Position numbers and translations under genes: made by a program | Assembly: GCA_964629635.1 (NCBI GenBank) | Contig: CAZVQS010000001.1 | Span: 62,001-126,000, forward strand | DNA from: YC2-FULL-38-9 sp964629635 | GTDB lineage: Bacteria > Patescibacteriota > Microgenomatia > UBA1406 > GWC2-37-13 | Length of the DNA stretch: 64,000 nt | Reading direction: 5' to 3' | Part shown: piece by piece, positions 43,786 to 51,881 of the stretch | Position numbering within the stretch: the stretch's first letter is position 1 | Layout of the letters: every line of letters starts with the position of its first letter | Notes under the pieces: generated by a model | What the model was told of the DNA's origin: nothing | Databases searched by the model: none | Seen by the model: only the letters and a program-made list of their open reading frames with translations

Positions 43786-44870
43786 AAGTATCCCCAGGCC
43801 CAGAAACCCGCGTGATTGATCCCCTCGCTTTCGAGATAACCGGTCTTGACTTTCGCGGATTGCCCGTCCTCGTACCAGACCACATGTTTCCGGCTTTGTT
43901 CATCCTCGTACTCGATCTTCTTTTCCTTTGAATCCTGGACGGTTATCTTGGCGTTTGGTATCCGGGTTTTAAGCGATTCTACCTGGTTCACGGTTATCGC
44001 CGTTGCCTGTTTGAGCGGAGTTCCCTGATTATTGAGCGTCCAATCGTATCCGTACATACCCAGTATCACGCCCAGTTTCCCGGCGGACGCTTCACGCTTG
44101 AAATCTTCGACCATTTTCCTGAAATCGTACCCGTAATCCGAGCTGCCTCCTTCGCTTCGGCGATCAAAGGGAAAGTTGGGTCCGGGTTCGCCGTAGCTCT
44201 TGTGGAAGTCGTACGCCATGACAAGGACCCTGTCGCTGTGTTTTGAAATGAAAGCAACGTCATACGGGCGTTTCCGGTAAAACACGTCCCCGTACACGAT
44301 AACAGAAAATGTCTTATAGCCCGTTTTGCAGCCATCGGAATATTCTTGAACGAAACCGTTTATCTGTTTTGCCGTATCAGCCAAAGACAAACTGCTTAGT
44401 TCTAGGTCGAGTGCAATACCCGAAAAGCCGTACCTGTCCGCGACCGCGATCGAATCCCTGATTATGCGCTCCTGCAGGGACCTGTCTTTGAGTATCGTCC
44501 GGTTGATTTCCCCGTCAAGAAGCCTCAAAACAAGTTCACATCTTTTCCCCTCCGGACACACGAACGCCTCAAGTCCTTCATATCCTGCCTCTTCCGTGCT
44601 TATGCCTTCCGCATTAGCGGCTATCCCGAAATAGTAGAACGTGTCGTAGGGTGCGTTGCGGTATGAACTGTCCGCCAGAGACCAGTATGGGACAAACAGG
44701 AAGCGTTCCCTCGAAACGGGCGCGAGGGACGGCGCGGAGACAGGCATCCCGGTTGCGGAAGGGGCCGGCTTATGGACCTGTTTCCGTTCCCGGGGTATTT
44801 GGCTGTCGAGGATGCGCACTCCCGCAAACATCAGGGACGCAAAAAGAACCAGCAGAATGGCTTTTTTCAT
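43782..44870 (-). CDS. Exported GH18-like glycoside hydrolase
   Basis: 362 residues with an N-terminal membrane segment/signal (AILLVLFASLMFAGVRIL) and a short Pro-rich linker. The body matches the GH18/YaaH barrel: RFLFVPYWSLADSS start, YGFSGIALDLELSS near residue 150, carrying the D-x-E end of the DxxDxDxE catalytic motif (Asp-Leu-Glu) though the first acidic positions are not conserved, VMAYDFH with the conserved Tyr-Asp near 222, and GFWAWGYF at the end, where GH18 enzymes have a substrate-stacking Trp. It could cleave N-acetylglucosamine-containing glycans or be a carbohydrate-binding relative. It follows the dockerin gene by 6 nt, probably in one operon. Confidence 0.75.
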   Translation of the reverse strand: MKKAILLVLFASLMFAGVRILDSQIPRERKQVHKPAPSATGMPVSAPSLAPVSRERFLFVPYWSLADSSYRNAPYDTFYYFGIAANAEGISTEEAGYEGLEAFVCPEGKRCELVLRLLDGEINRTILKDRSLQERIIRDSIAVADRYGFSGIALDLELSSLSLADTAKQINGFVQEYSDGCKTGYKTFSVIVYGDVFYRKRPYDVAFISKHSDRVLVMAYDFHKSYGEPGPNFPFDRRSEGGSSDYGYDFRKMVEDFKREASAGKLGVILGMYGYDWTLNNQGTPLKQATAITVNQVESLKTRIPNAKITVQDSKEKKIEYEDEQSRKHVVWYEDGQSAKVKTGYLESEGINHAGFWAWGYF

Positions 44871-44876
44871 AATGTC

Positions 44877-46370
44877 TCAATATATCATCTCATCAAGGAT
44901 GCTTTCGTCGATGAGGATCACACCCGGCCTCCCCTCCCCCGTGTTTGAAGGTACCCCGGATAAACCGGTCGGAATCTGGATGAAACCGTTCTTTGAGAGA
45001 TCGACAAACCAGTTCAGGGAAGGAATCCACCCTTTAAAACCCCACATGTAGGTTGCCAAATCAATCTGGTCTTTCGGGGGTGGGGTCGGATCATACCAGT
45101 CTCCGGAAGCGGCGCAGTCTATGATCATTACGCGCCCGATAAAATAGGGATCGGGTTTATTCGGGTCATTGATGCCGAACATGTACTTGATTTTCCAGAT
45201 ATCGTTCGGGCTGCGGGTTGCGCCGTACGCAATGACTTTACCGGTTTTTTTCGCTTCCTCCGGGGTTAAGTGGCTTTGTTTTGCCATATAGGTATCGTCT
45301 ATGAATTTGTATGCCGCTTCCATGGTTTTGGTTTTCCGGTTTTTTATCACTTGCGCCGTAATGTTGTTTTCGCCATGGTCATTCCCGTAATAGCTTGCCC
45401 AACCGAGCCCTTTATCTACCGGTTTGTTATACAGTTCCGTAATAGGACAGCCTTTCACTATCCCGCCTTCACAACCGATCTGCGGACGGTTTTTCACCAT
45501 GTCCTTGAGCTTGGTATAGTCGGGCACTTTCACGACGGGGGTAGGTTTGGGGGTTGCGGTTGGAGCCGGAGTCGCAGTCGGCTTGGGGGTGGCAGTGGGT
45601 GTAGGAGTAGCTGTAGGCTTGGGTGTTGCCGAGGGCACGGGAGTAGGTTCGTCAGTCGGTGCGGGTACCGGCGTTTCCGTAGGGAGCGGCGTTGCGGACG
45701 GAGCCGGCGGCGGCGCAGTCAATGCGATTGTGTCATCTTTGGCAGAAAAAGACAGGGAATAGAATGCGAGGGAATAGTCCGTAACATCGGTTATGCCGTC
45801 GCTGTTGATATCGCTTGCCGCTTCCCCGTTCTGGTTCGGGAATCCGAGCTCCCTGATGATGTTTGACATGTCCGCCGCATCCACCGTTCCGTCAACCGGA
45901 TTGACGTCTCCGGCAAGGATTGTCTGACTCGTGAAATCGAAGCTTGATCCGGCAGGAAGAAAACGCAGCTGCGGAGTCTTGCACTCCGCACCTGACAGGG
46001 TGGTGCTGCAGAACAGTTTTCCCGTATGTTTGTCCGGTTTAATGAAGAGCGCATACGGCTTATCGAAATTGAAATCGCTTTTGAAAATGATATTGCCGAT
46101 GAACGCGCCGTCCTTGTATTCGAATTCCACCCCGTTTTCCTCCGCTGCCTTATCCGGGCCGTCGTAGAAATCGACCCGTGCCTTCAACCGGTCGCCGGTT
46201 TTCCGGTTCCCCTGCACCCTAATGCGCAGGGTAAGGGTATTTGACGCGGCGCGTGATGTAAGAGGAATAAGGATAACAAAAGTGACAATTACAAGTAGAG
46301 AAAATAAACCCACGACGGCTATGAAAGAATATTTGATCAGTTTGTTGCGCAACGCAACCTCTTCCTCCAT
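44877..46370 (-). CDS. Exported dockerin protein with Pro/Thr stalk
   Basis: 497 residues. One membrane helix (about 13-36) followed by SRAASN, an Ig-like module (about 42-140), then a dockerin (about 143-205) with GDVNPVDGTVDAADMSN and DINSDGITDVTDYS, two clear calcium-type loops. A long repetitive Pro/Thr/Ala stalk (about 215-275, PTATPKPTATP units) leads to a C-terminal domain of about 210 residues not recognised, with several Cys (IGCEGGIVKGCPI, IIDCAASGDWYD). The same module-dockerin unit ends two proteins in the 15-20 kb cluster, so this protein should dock onto those cohesins. A TACAAT box ends 5 nt before the ATG. Confidence 0.75.
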   Translation of the reverse strand: MEEEVALRNKLIKYSFIAVVGLFSLLVIVTFVILIPLTSRAASNTLTLRIRVQGNRKTGDRLKARVDFYDGPDKAAEENGVEFEYKDGAFIGNIIFKSDFNFDKPYALFIKPDKHTGKLFCSTTLSGAECKTPQLRFLPAGSSFDFTSQTILAGDVNPVDGTVDAADMSNIIRELGFPNQNGEAASDINSDGITDVTDYSLAFYSLSFSAKDDTIALTAPPPAPSATPLPTETPVPAPTDEPTPVPSATPKPTATPTPTATPKPTATPAPTATPKPTPVVKVPDYTKLKDMVKNRPQIGCEGGIVKGCPITELYNKPVDKGLGWASYYGNDHGENNITAQVIKNRKTKTMEAAYKFIDDTYMAKQSHLTPEEAKKTGKVIAYGATRSPNDIWKIKYMFGINDPNKPDPYFIGRVMIIDCAASGDWYDPTPPPKDQIDLATYMWGFKGWIPSLNWFVDLSKNGFIQIPTGLSGVPSNTGEGRPGVILIDESILDEMIY

Positions 46371-46375
46371 GCTTT

Positions 46376-46381
46376 ATTGTA
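46376..46381 (-). promoter_or_regulatory. -10 box of the dockerin/GH18 operon
   Basis: Minus-strand TACAAT lies 5 nt before the ATG at 46370, predicting an essentially leaderless transcript. The -35 is weak (TGGCGT, 17 nt further). Confidence 0.5.
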
Positions 46382-46417
46382 CATGTTCGGGAGCGCTTAC
46401 GCCACGATACCCCCTGC

Positions 46418-46430
46418 AACCTCGGAGGTT
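46418..46430. repeat. Third copy of the 13-bp dyad
   Basis: AACCTCGGAGGTT is the exact inverse complement of the two copies at 35020 and 35041. It lies between divergent genes, about 40 nt upstream of the dockerin promoter. Confidence 0.65.
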
Positions 46431-46516
46431 GTGTGAGGCTATTTCGGGCGTTTTTACGCCGTTTTTCCACAAACAGCACACCACCTCCGCTTGATATCTA
46501 TTTCTCCAGACTCCAC

Positions 46517-46545
46517 TTGACAAACATGAGCCGTTCATCAATAAT
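46517..46545 (+). promoter_or_regulatory. Promoter of the glutaredoxin-like gene
   Basis: TTGACA (46517-46522), 17-nt spacer, AATAAT (46540-46545). The ATG at 46559 is 13 nt after the -10 box. Upstream in-frame codons back to 46433 lie before the promoter and are not translated. Confidence 0.55.
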
Positions 46546-46558
46546 GAAATATACCCCT

Positions 46559-47134
46559 ATGAAGATTATCGTATACACCATAACTGAGTGCCAATTCTCC
46601 AAACAGGAAAAAGAGTATCTCGCCGCCCACTCCCTCGCGTTCGAAGAAAAAAACCTCGAAACGAACCGCGAGTTTTTGACCGAAATGCTGACTATTTCCA
46701 ATAATTTCGCCGGAACCCCGGTCACGAAAATCGAGAAGGAAGACGGATCGATCGTGGTCCTTAAAGGTTTCACCAAGACCGACTTCGACAAAGCGCTCGG
46801 ATTCGAGGAAAAGAAGGAGGAGTCTGCGAAAACTCCTGAAGCAAAACCCGCTGAAAACGCTCCCGCAGCTCCCGCTGCACAGCCTGCAGTTCCCGCTCCG
46901 GATGCGGCTCCCGCACGGGTGCCCGTGGCTGCACCTGCGGCTGTTGAACCGGCTCCCGCTCCCGTACCGGAAACACCTGCCGTGCCAGCAGCTCCCGCAC
47001 AACCGGACCCCATGGCCGACATACTCAATAATCTTGCCCAGCAGGCGACCGCACCTGACGCAGCGCCGGCTCCCGCAACTCCCCCTGCGGTTCCCGCAAA
47101 CGGGATGCCCCAGATCCCGGACCCCCAGCTTTGA
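46559..47134 (+). CDS. Glutaredoxin-like protein with Ala/Pro-rich tail
   Basis: 191 residues. The first 85 form a thioredoxin-fold domain of the glutaredoxin/NrdH type: MKIIVYTITECQFSKQEKEY places the active site as C-Q-F-S, a monothiol variant, and GTPVTKIE gives the cis-proline loop. The remaining 105 residues are low-complexity Ala/Pro/Val with no cysteine, ending in PQIPDPQL. CxxS proteins usually act in deglutathionylation or Fe-S handling rather than dithiol reduction. The tail is unusual for this family and may be a flexible linker to a partner. Start chosen by family N-terminus and promoter. Single gene, convergent with a HAD gene. Confidence 0.75.
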   Translation: MKIIVYTITECQFSKQEKEYLAAHSLAFEEKNLETNREFLTEMLTISNNFAGTPVTKIEKEDGSIVVLKGFTKTDFDKALGFEEKKEESAKTPEAKPAENAPAAPAAQPAVPAPDAAPARVPVAAPAAVEPAPAPVPETPAVPAAPAQPDPMADILNNLAQQATAPDAAPAPATPPAVPANGMPQIPDPQL

Positions 47135-47171
47135 TCATGATTGCAGCTTCCTGAAGTTCGTTCATTATGCC

Positions 47172-47828
47172 TTATATTCCTGCAATAAGCGAAAAAATTG
47201 CCCCACTGTTCCTGAAGTCCGGAAAAAAACCGACGATGTTGGTACTTTCAAATTCATGCTTTAAATGTGATGTTGTCAAAATGACCGCCTTCATGCCTGC
47301 CCTGCGCGCGGCTTCTACCCCGTTGAAGGAGTCCTCAAACACCATGCACTCCTCAGGCGGTATCCCCAGGCGTTTTGCCGCATGAAGAAACACCGCAGGC
47401 TCCGGCTTGCCTTTCCCGTAATCCTCCGCGGTGACGAACGCGTCAAAGAACCCGTCAAGCCCGAGCGTCTCCAGGGCATAATGGAGTTTTTGTGACCGCG
47501 CGGCAGTGCCGACGGCAAGCTTGAACCCGCGCCGCTTCACCTCTGCCAAAAAATGGGTGATGCCCGGCACCGGCTTCAACTCCTGCCGGAGGATAGTAAA
47601 ATGGAGGGATTCACGCTCATCCGCCAATGCGCGAATACGGGGGGTTGTTTCGCCCGTAAACACATGGGCGATTATGTCGCGGGCAGTCCTCCCGCGCGTC
47701 ATGAGATGCAGCTTCCGGTCATCAAACGTTTTTCCGTGCATACGGAAAAAATCCTTCCATGCGCGGATCTGGGACGCTTCGCTGTCGATGAGTACGCCGT
47801 CATGGTCGAATATGAGCCCTTTCACCAT
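47172..47828 (-). CDS. HAD-superfamily hydrolase, phosphoglucomutase/phosphatase type
   Basis: 218 residues. Motif I FDHDGVLIDSE (catalytic Asp pair near residue 8), motif II VGTAARSQ (Thr near 107), motif III Lys in GKGKPEP and motif IV MVFEDSFNGVEAA are all present, with an alpha-helical cap between motifs I and II. This is the pattern of the beta-phosphoglucomutase-like/GS family that acts on small sugar phosphates. The exact substrate is not determined. TGC-TATAAT at 47840-47848 on the minus strand precedes the ATG by 11 nt. Confidence 0.88.
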   Translation of the reverse strand: MVKGLIFDHDGVLIDSEASQIRAWKDFFRMHGKTFDDRKLHLMTRGRTARDIIAHVFTGETTPRIRALADERESLHFTILRQELKPVPGITHFLAEVKRRGFKLAVGTAARSQKLHYALETLGLDGFFDAFVTAEDYGKGKPEPAVFLHAAKRLGIPPEECMVFEDSFNGVEAARRAGMKAVILTTSHLKHEFESTNIVGFFPDFRNSGAIFSLIAGI

Positions 47829-47865
47829 AGGTTCGATCCATTATAGCACTGCAGGACCTCCTGTT

Positions 47866-47874
47866 TGTTACAAT
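47866..47874 (+). promoter_or_regulatory. Extended -10 promoter of the alpha/beta hydrolase gene
   Basis: TG-T-TACAAT, ending 5 nt before the ATG at 47880; leaderless mRNA predicted. Confidence 0.55.
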
Positions 47875-47879
47875 GAAGT

Positions 47880-48689
47880 ATGTATCCGTTCGTGCGCAGA
47901 AAAACTCCGCTTTCATCCCGGGCCTTCCGGTACGAGGGAGCGCGCCTGAATTATTCCAAACTGGGAAACGGCAGCCCGGTAATTCTGCTTCATGGATCCA
48001 TGATAAGCCGTTCCTGGAACGGATTTGACGGGATGCTGGCCAAATACCATACGGTCTATATCCCGGAGCTTCCGGGTTTCGGCGCATCTGATGCTATTCC
48101 CCATCGCCTCCACGATACCGATCTTTTCGCAAAAGCCCTGTGCGCATTTGTCCGGGAAAACCAACTGCAGCAGGCGCCTGTCATTGCCCTGTCCCTTGGC
48201 ACGATCGTCGCACTGAAGGCAGCGGCGGCAGGCACAGTACAGGGTCCGCTCATACTCGTTGGCATGCCCGTCAAAACGGAAAGCGCGAAACTGAAAAACG
48301 CGTCCCTCATACCGGTTTTTTTGAGAAGACTCATCTGCTCCACATCATGGGGGCGCGAACACATCCTATTGCCGGTGCTTCGCGATATTCTCGGCACCAG
48401 ACCGGACGCGCAGGGAGATGTAAGACTTTTGAAGGACCTGCAGTCGACCGACACGCGCGCGCTCGTCGATTTGAACGCGGTAAAGGAAATCCAGGAGGAT
48501 ATTCCGGCAATCATGCCAAACATACACAACCCCATATGGTACATATACGGATCTGAAGACAATCTCCTGAAGGACGCACGCGTAGCGAAAGACCGATTGC
48601 ATGTGATTAAAGGTGCGCGGCACAATGTGTTTTCATCCCAGCCGGAACAACTTCTAAGTATTCTGCGTCAGATACTGAAGAACGGTTAA
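47880..48689 (+). CDS. Alpha/beta-hydrolase fold protein
   Basis: 269 residues. VILLHGSMISRSW (oxyanion HG), VIALSLGT (nucleophile elbow with Ser), a helical cap, WYIYGSEDNLLKD (catalytic Asp region) and KGARHNVFSSQP (catalytic His) give a complete Ser-Asp-His triad in the right order. The nucleophile elbow has Ala instead of the first Gly, seen in some members. Cytoplasmic esterase or lipase-like hydrolase; substrate unknown. The 3' end overlaps the converging Nudix gene by 4 nt. Confidence 0.85.
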   Translation: MYPFVRRKTPLSSRAFRYEGARLNYSKLGNGSPVILLHGSMISRSWNGFDGMLAKYHTVYIPELPGFGASDAIPHRLHDTDLFAKALCAFVRENQLQQAPVIALSLGTIVALKAAAAGTVQGPLILVGMPVKTESAKLKNASLIPVFLRRLICSTSWGREHILLPVLRDILGTRPDAQGDVRLLKDLQSTDTRALVDLNAVKEIQEDIPAIMPNIHNPIWYIYGSEDNLLKDARVAKDRLHVIKGARHNVFSSQPEQLLSILRQILKNG

Positions 48690-49099
48690 AGATCCAGTTG
48701 TTTTCCCTCAAACGCGGACAGCAGGTTTTTGACGTTTTCGGAAAGCCCGTTCCGCTTTTCCCTCAGCTCGGTCCATGACATGTACCGCATCATATCGAAT
48801 TTGTGTTCCTTTAAAACAGGCGCTCCATCCGTTATAACGGCACGGAACCAGAAATAATGCATGGTGTACCCGTCTTCGGTGAAATCACGCTCCCCTGCCC
48901 GTTTGAGGAGGCGAACCGTCACTCCGAGCTCTTCCTTGAGCTCGCGAACCGCAGTTTCCTCCGGTTTCTCGCCCGTATCAACCTTGCCTCCGGGAAGTTC
49001 CCACTGCGTCCGCTTTGGCGTATTGCGGTGAATAAGGAGCAGTTTTCCCTGCCGGTCGAAAATCAGACAGCCGGCGAGGCTTATTTGTTTGGTATTCAT
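48686..49099 (-). CDS. Nudix hydrolase
   Basis: 137 residues with an exact Nudix box beginning GGKVDTGEKPEETAVRELKE and continuing ELGV (residues about 37-60), the metal-binding site for hydrolysis of nucleoside diphosphate-linked substrates. WELPGGK before the box and the compact length resemble MutT-type house-cleaning enzymes, but the substrate cannot be inferred. It lies downstream of tRNA-Trp on the same strand, separated from it by a terminator. Confidence 0.92.
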   Translation of the reverse strand: MNTKQISLAGCLIFDRQGKLLLIHRNTPKRTQWELPGGKVDTGEKPEETAVRELKEELGVTVRLLKRAGERDFTEDGYTMHYFWFRAVITDGAPVLKEHKFDMMRYMSWTELREKRNGLSENVKNLLSAFEGKQLDL

Positions 49100-49140
49100 G
49101 AATATGCTTTTAAAACCCGCATGTAAACCTCAACATATAA

Positions 49141-49166
49141 AAAAGATCCGCTTGCGGATCTTTTTT
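49141..49166 (-). terminator. Intrinsic terminator after tRNA-Trp
   Basis: AAAAGATCCG / CGGATCTTTT forms a 10-bp stem with a 4-nt loop, flanked by A and T runs, so it can work on either strand. On the minus strand it ends in a U-run directly after the tRNA. Confidence 0.85.
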
Positions 49167-49169
49167 GTG

Positions 49170-49243
49170 TGGCAGGGGTGGAGGGAATCGGACCCCCATC
49201 AAAGGTTTTGGAGACCTCTATTCTACCATTGAACTACACCCCT
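49170..49243 (-). tRNA. tRNA-Trp (anticodon CCA)
   Basis: Minus-strand cloverleaf with acceptor AGGGGTG/CACCCCT, anticodon loop CTCCAAA (CCA reads UGG), a T-arm with GTCCGATTC-type loop, discriminator G and an encoded CCA at 49170-49172. Of the four tRNA genes here this is the only one whose CCA is encoded. Only a tRNA for UGG is seen, so whether UGA is reassigned cannot be judged. Confidence 0.93.
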
Positions 49244-49260
49244 TGGAAAAACTGAAGATA

Positions 49261-49289
49261 ATTATAAATGAATGGGCTCAAAGTAGCAA
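49261..49289 (-). promoter_or_regulatory. Promoter of tRNA-Trp
   Basis: Minus-strand TTGCTA (49284-49289), 17-nt spacer and TATAAT (49261-49266), about 18 nt upstream of the mature 5' end. The -35 lies just before the stop codon region of the PEGA-protein gene. Confidence 0.65.
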
Positions 49290-50525
49290 TTACTTTATCC
49301 CGACCGCATAAATGTCCGGAGACTTGTTCGTCTGAGGATTGAGATTCGCCAGAATCAGGAGTTTTCCGTCGGTCGTGATGTCAAGGAAATGCTGTTCGTG
49401 GGGACCGGAATAGACAACCTGCCGGTTGGTGTTATCGTAATCCATGATGGAAATCTGCGCGTTTTCGTTGAGTGCGATATGGCGGGAGTCCGGATACCAC
49501 ATGATGTACCGTTCGATGTTTTTGCGCCAAAGATGCTCCGTATCGTCTTCCCCGCCGAAATCCTCATCCTGGATGTTAAGCCTGAAATTCTTGTCCTCCT
49601 TGATGTCGTAAATGTACAGTTTGCCCGGCTCAAGATCCCGCTCCTCTCTCTCCTGGTTGGCGCTGATAAGCGCCGGTTTGATTACGAGAGGAAGAGCGAC
49701 CGGTTTGGTCACTTCATACATGAATTTCGTCTTGTCGGGTGCAAAGGAGATGATATTGAACGAATCAGATGCGACGGGACGTATTTCCCTATGCAGGGTT
49801 TCCAGTATCTTGAGGGCTTCCTGCTGCCGCTCCTCATCCCATGCGGCAACAAGCGACACCATTGAGGTCGTGACATCAAACGGCTCCTTCACTTCCTCTT
49901 CAAATCCGAAATCATACGCGACGACCGTCGTCTCCCCTTCGACGAACTCGAATATCCCTTCCTTGAAATCGGGCGAGAACGTGACGCGCGACTGGAGCAG
50001 TTCCACGTTCGGAGGCAGGTTTTTCTTGAGGATGAGAAGCTTGAGGGGAGGAAACAGGGAAAAGGGCTTCTTGTTCTGGTCGAATACGTATATGCCGTCC
50101 TTTTCCTCGTTGCCGGTTTCGGAAAAAAGGAGTAATTTCCCGGTCTGGTCAATGGGGATTATCTTGCCTACCCCGAGGTTGGTCAGGGGGGTGAGGGACG
50201 GATTCAGGGGGAAAAGAAGCGCGTCCGCAGCCATGACGAGCTCGCCCTTCAGCGTCAGCTCGCGTTTCCAGGGCATATACCCGTCTTTTTTTACTTCGAT
50301 GGTATACCTGCCGGGCGGCATGGTAAGGCTTGTGTCGGTTGCGCCCGCAAGCTCGCCGTTTATGAATATCTTCGCGGCTTTTGGATTCGAGGTCACCGCG
50401 ATAATGCCGGTCGAACTGACCGTCTGTTTGGTGAAGTCGAGCCGGTATCCGCGCGCGTAGGCGACGATGAGGAAGAAAATCCCCACAAAAACCGCAAAAA
50501 TGATTAGGCGCTGCAACAGTTTCAT
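49290..50525 (-). CDS. Membrane-anchored PEGA-domain protein
   Basis: 411 residues. An N-terminal membrane helix (LIIFAVFVGIFFLIVAYARG) is followed by a PEGA domain (about 40-95, with IAVTSNPKAAKIFINGELAG and PPGRYTIEVKKDGYMPW), and then a long beta-rich region with WD40/TolB-like elements (GKLLLFSETG, VTFSPDFKEGIFEFV, IMWYPDSRHIALNENAQISI), probably a propeller. PEGA proteins are surface or periplasmic. I start at MKLLQRL (50525), since a minus-strand TATAAT (50546-50551) lies over the alternative TTG start. It diverges from mreB across a 64-nt gap and may be a wall-associated partner. Confidence 0.8.
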   Translation of the reverse strand: MKLLQRLIIFAVFVGIFFLIVAYARGYRLDFTKQTVSSTGIIAVTSNPKAAKIFINGELAGATDTSLTMPPGRYTIEVKKDGYMPWKRELTLKGELVMAADALLFPLNPSLTPLTNLGVGKIIPIDQTGKLLLFSETGNEEKDGIYVFDQNKKPFSLFPPLKLLILKKNLPPNVELLQSRVTFSPDFKEGIFEFVEGETTVVAYDFGFEEEVKEPFDVTTSMVSLVAAWDEERQQEALKILETLHREIRPVASDSFNIISFAPDKTKFMYEVTKPVALPLVIKPALISANQEREERDLEPGKLYIYDIKEDKNFRLNIQDEDFGGEDDTEHLWRKNIERYIMWYPDSRHIALNENAQISIMDYDNTNRQVVYSGPHEQHFLDITTDGKLLILANLNPQTNKSPDIYAVGIK

Positions 50526-50589
50526 AATCTTCAAAATGTTATACAATTATACTATTAATTGCGGTTAATCGTTCTATTTTTCGCTATTC

Positions 50590-51600
50590 ATGATCTTCCG
50601 GAAGAAAGTGGGTATTGATTTGGGCACAGCCAACACGCTTGTCTATGTGGAGCAGCAGGGTATCGTGATCAACGAACCGACGGTTGTGGCCTATTCACTC
50701 GAAAACAAACAGATCCTTGCGGTGGGTGATGACGCGAAAGAAATGCTGGGACGCACCCCCGGATCCATCATTGCGGCCCGGCCCATGAAGGAAGGCGTTA
50801 TTGCCGACTACCACACGACCGCATCCATGATTACCTACTTCCTGAAAAAAGCGCTCAAAGGGCGCGTGTTCTGGCCGGAAATCATGATCGCGATCCCCGG
50901 CGGCTCATCACAGGTCGAAAAACGCGCGGTGGTGGCCGCCTGCAAACAGGCAGGGGCATCCGACGTATATCTCATCGAGGAACCCCTCGCCGCCGCCATC
51001 GGCGCAAAAATACCCATCTCCCAGCCTTCCGGACACATGATCGTGAACATGGGCGGCGGCACGGCGGAAATAGCGGTCATATCGCTCGGGCAGCTTGTGG
51101 CGTACAAAACCGTACGCGTGGCAGGCACCAAATTCGATGAGGCTATCATGAAGGAACTGCGCAAGAAGCATAACCTCATCGTCGGCGAACGAACGGCCGA
51201 ACTCGTCAAAACGCAGATTGGCAATGCTCTGGTCGATGAAAAAAACAAGGAGAAACTGCGCACCATGGAAGTGAAGGGCCGCGACTTCCAGACCGGACTC
51301 CCCCGCATTCTTGAGGTATCAGACGCTGAAATAGCGGACGCCCTCCAAAAACCCCTCAAGGCGATCCTCGAGGGGATCAAGGAGGTTTTGAGCCAAACTC
51401 CTCCGGAACTTGCCGCGGACATCGTGGACAAAGGTATCGTACTGTCCGGCGGATCCGCCCTTCTTACAAACCTGGACCGCTACATAACCTACTACACGAA
51501 CGTAGCCTCGTTTGTCGTAGATGAGCCTCTGTACTGCGTTATTCGGGGTGTCGGCATGGCGATCGAAAATCTGGCAAGCTACAAGGAGGCTATAAGATAA
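50590..51600 (+). CDS. mreB: Rod-shape protein MreB
   Basis: 336 residues, full length. The actin fold is evident: phosphate 1 VGIDLGTANTLVYV, AVGDDAKEMLGRTPGSI, PGGSSQVEKRAV, phosphate 2 MIVNMGGGTAEIAVISLG, and the adenosine motif IVLSGGSALLTNLDRYI. A short N-terminal MIFRKK resembles the amphipathic helix that attaches MreB to the membrane. MreB filaments direct peptidoglycan synthesis along the cell, so the organism is probably not a simple coccus. No mreC/mreD/rodA follow. The MreB-versus-Hsp70 choice is clear from length and motifs. Confidence 0.95.
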   Translation: MIFRKKVGIDLGTANTLVYVEQQGIVINEPTVVAYSLENKQILAVGDDAKEMLGRTPGSIIAARPMKEGVIADYHTTASMITYFLKKALKGRVFWPEIMIAIPGGSSQVEKRAVVAACKQAGASDVYLIEEPLAAAIGAKIPISQPSGHMIVNMGGGTAEIAVISLGQLVAYKTVRVAGTKFDEAIMKELRKKHNLIVGERTAELVKTQIGNALVDEKNKEKLRTMEVKGRDFQTGLPRILEVSDAEIADALQKPLKAILEGIKEVLSQTPPELAADIVDKGIVLSGGSALLTNLDRYITYYTNVASFVVDEPLYCVIRGVGMAIENLASYKEAIR

Positions 51601-51881
51601 GATTGCTGCGACAACCTAATCCCCTCCCCTTTTTCCAGCCCCATACCTATAATAAATATGCGTTTTTGCGGTGTGCCCGCAGGTATCGGACGCAGTGGGC
51701 AGATACCATCCAAATATGACTTATTATAGTAATTCGAATCCCTTCTCGCCCGCTAATAGCTAGAAGCATCAGTTCGCGCCGAAGTAGCGGTATAAAACCT
51801 GTTCATAAACTTTGAACGAAACACCCATATTTTTATCGCTTACTTTCCCCTTACACCATCTTGTAGTATAATATACTCATT
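51601..51881 (+). other. Intergenic stretch with a possible short transcript
   Basis: No convincing gene in these 281 nt. A TATAAT at 51648-51653 is followed after 4 nt by an ATG opening a 23-codon frame (51658-51729), too short to trust. The same segment has two competing helices: TGCCC 51674-51678 with GGGCA 51697-51701, and GGTATC 51682-51687 with GATACC 51702-51707. A second TATAAT (51867-51872), 9 nt before the next start codon, is the likely promoter of the GT26 gene. Confidence 0.35.

Noticed and set aside
51674..51707. H-type pseudoknot
   Set aside because: The two helices would leave no loop to cross the first stem, which is sterically unlikely; they are better seen as competing hairpins.
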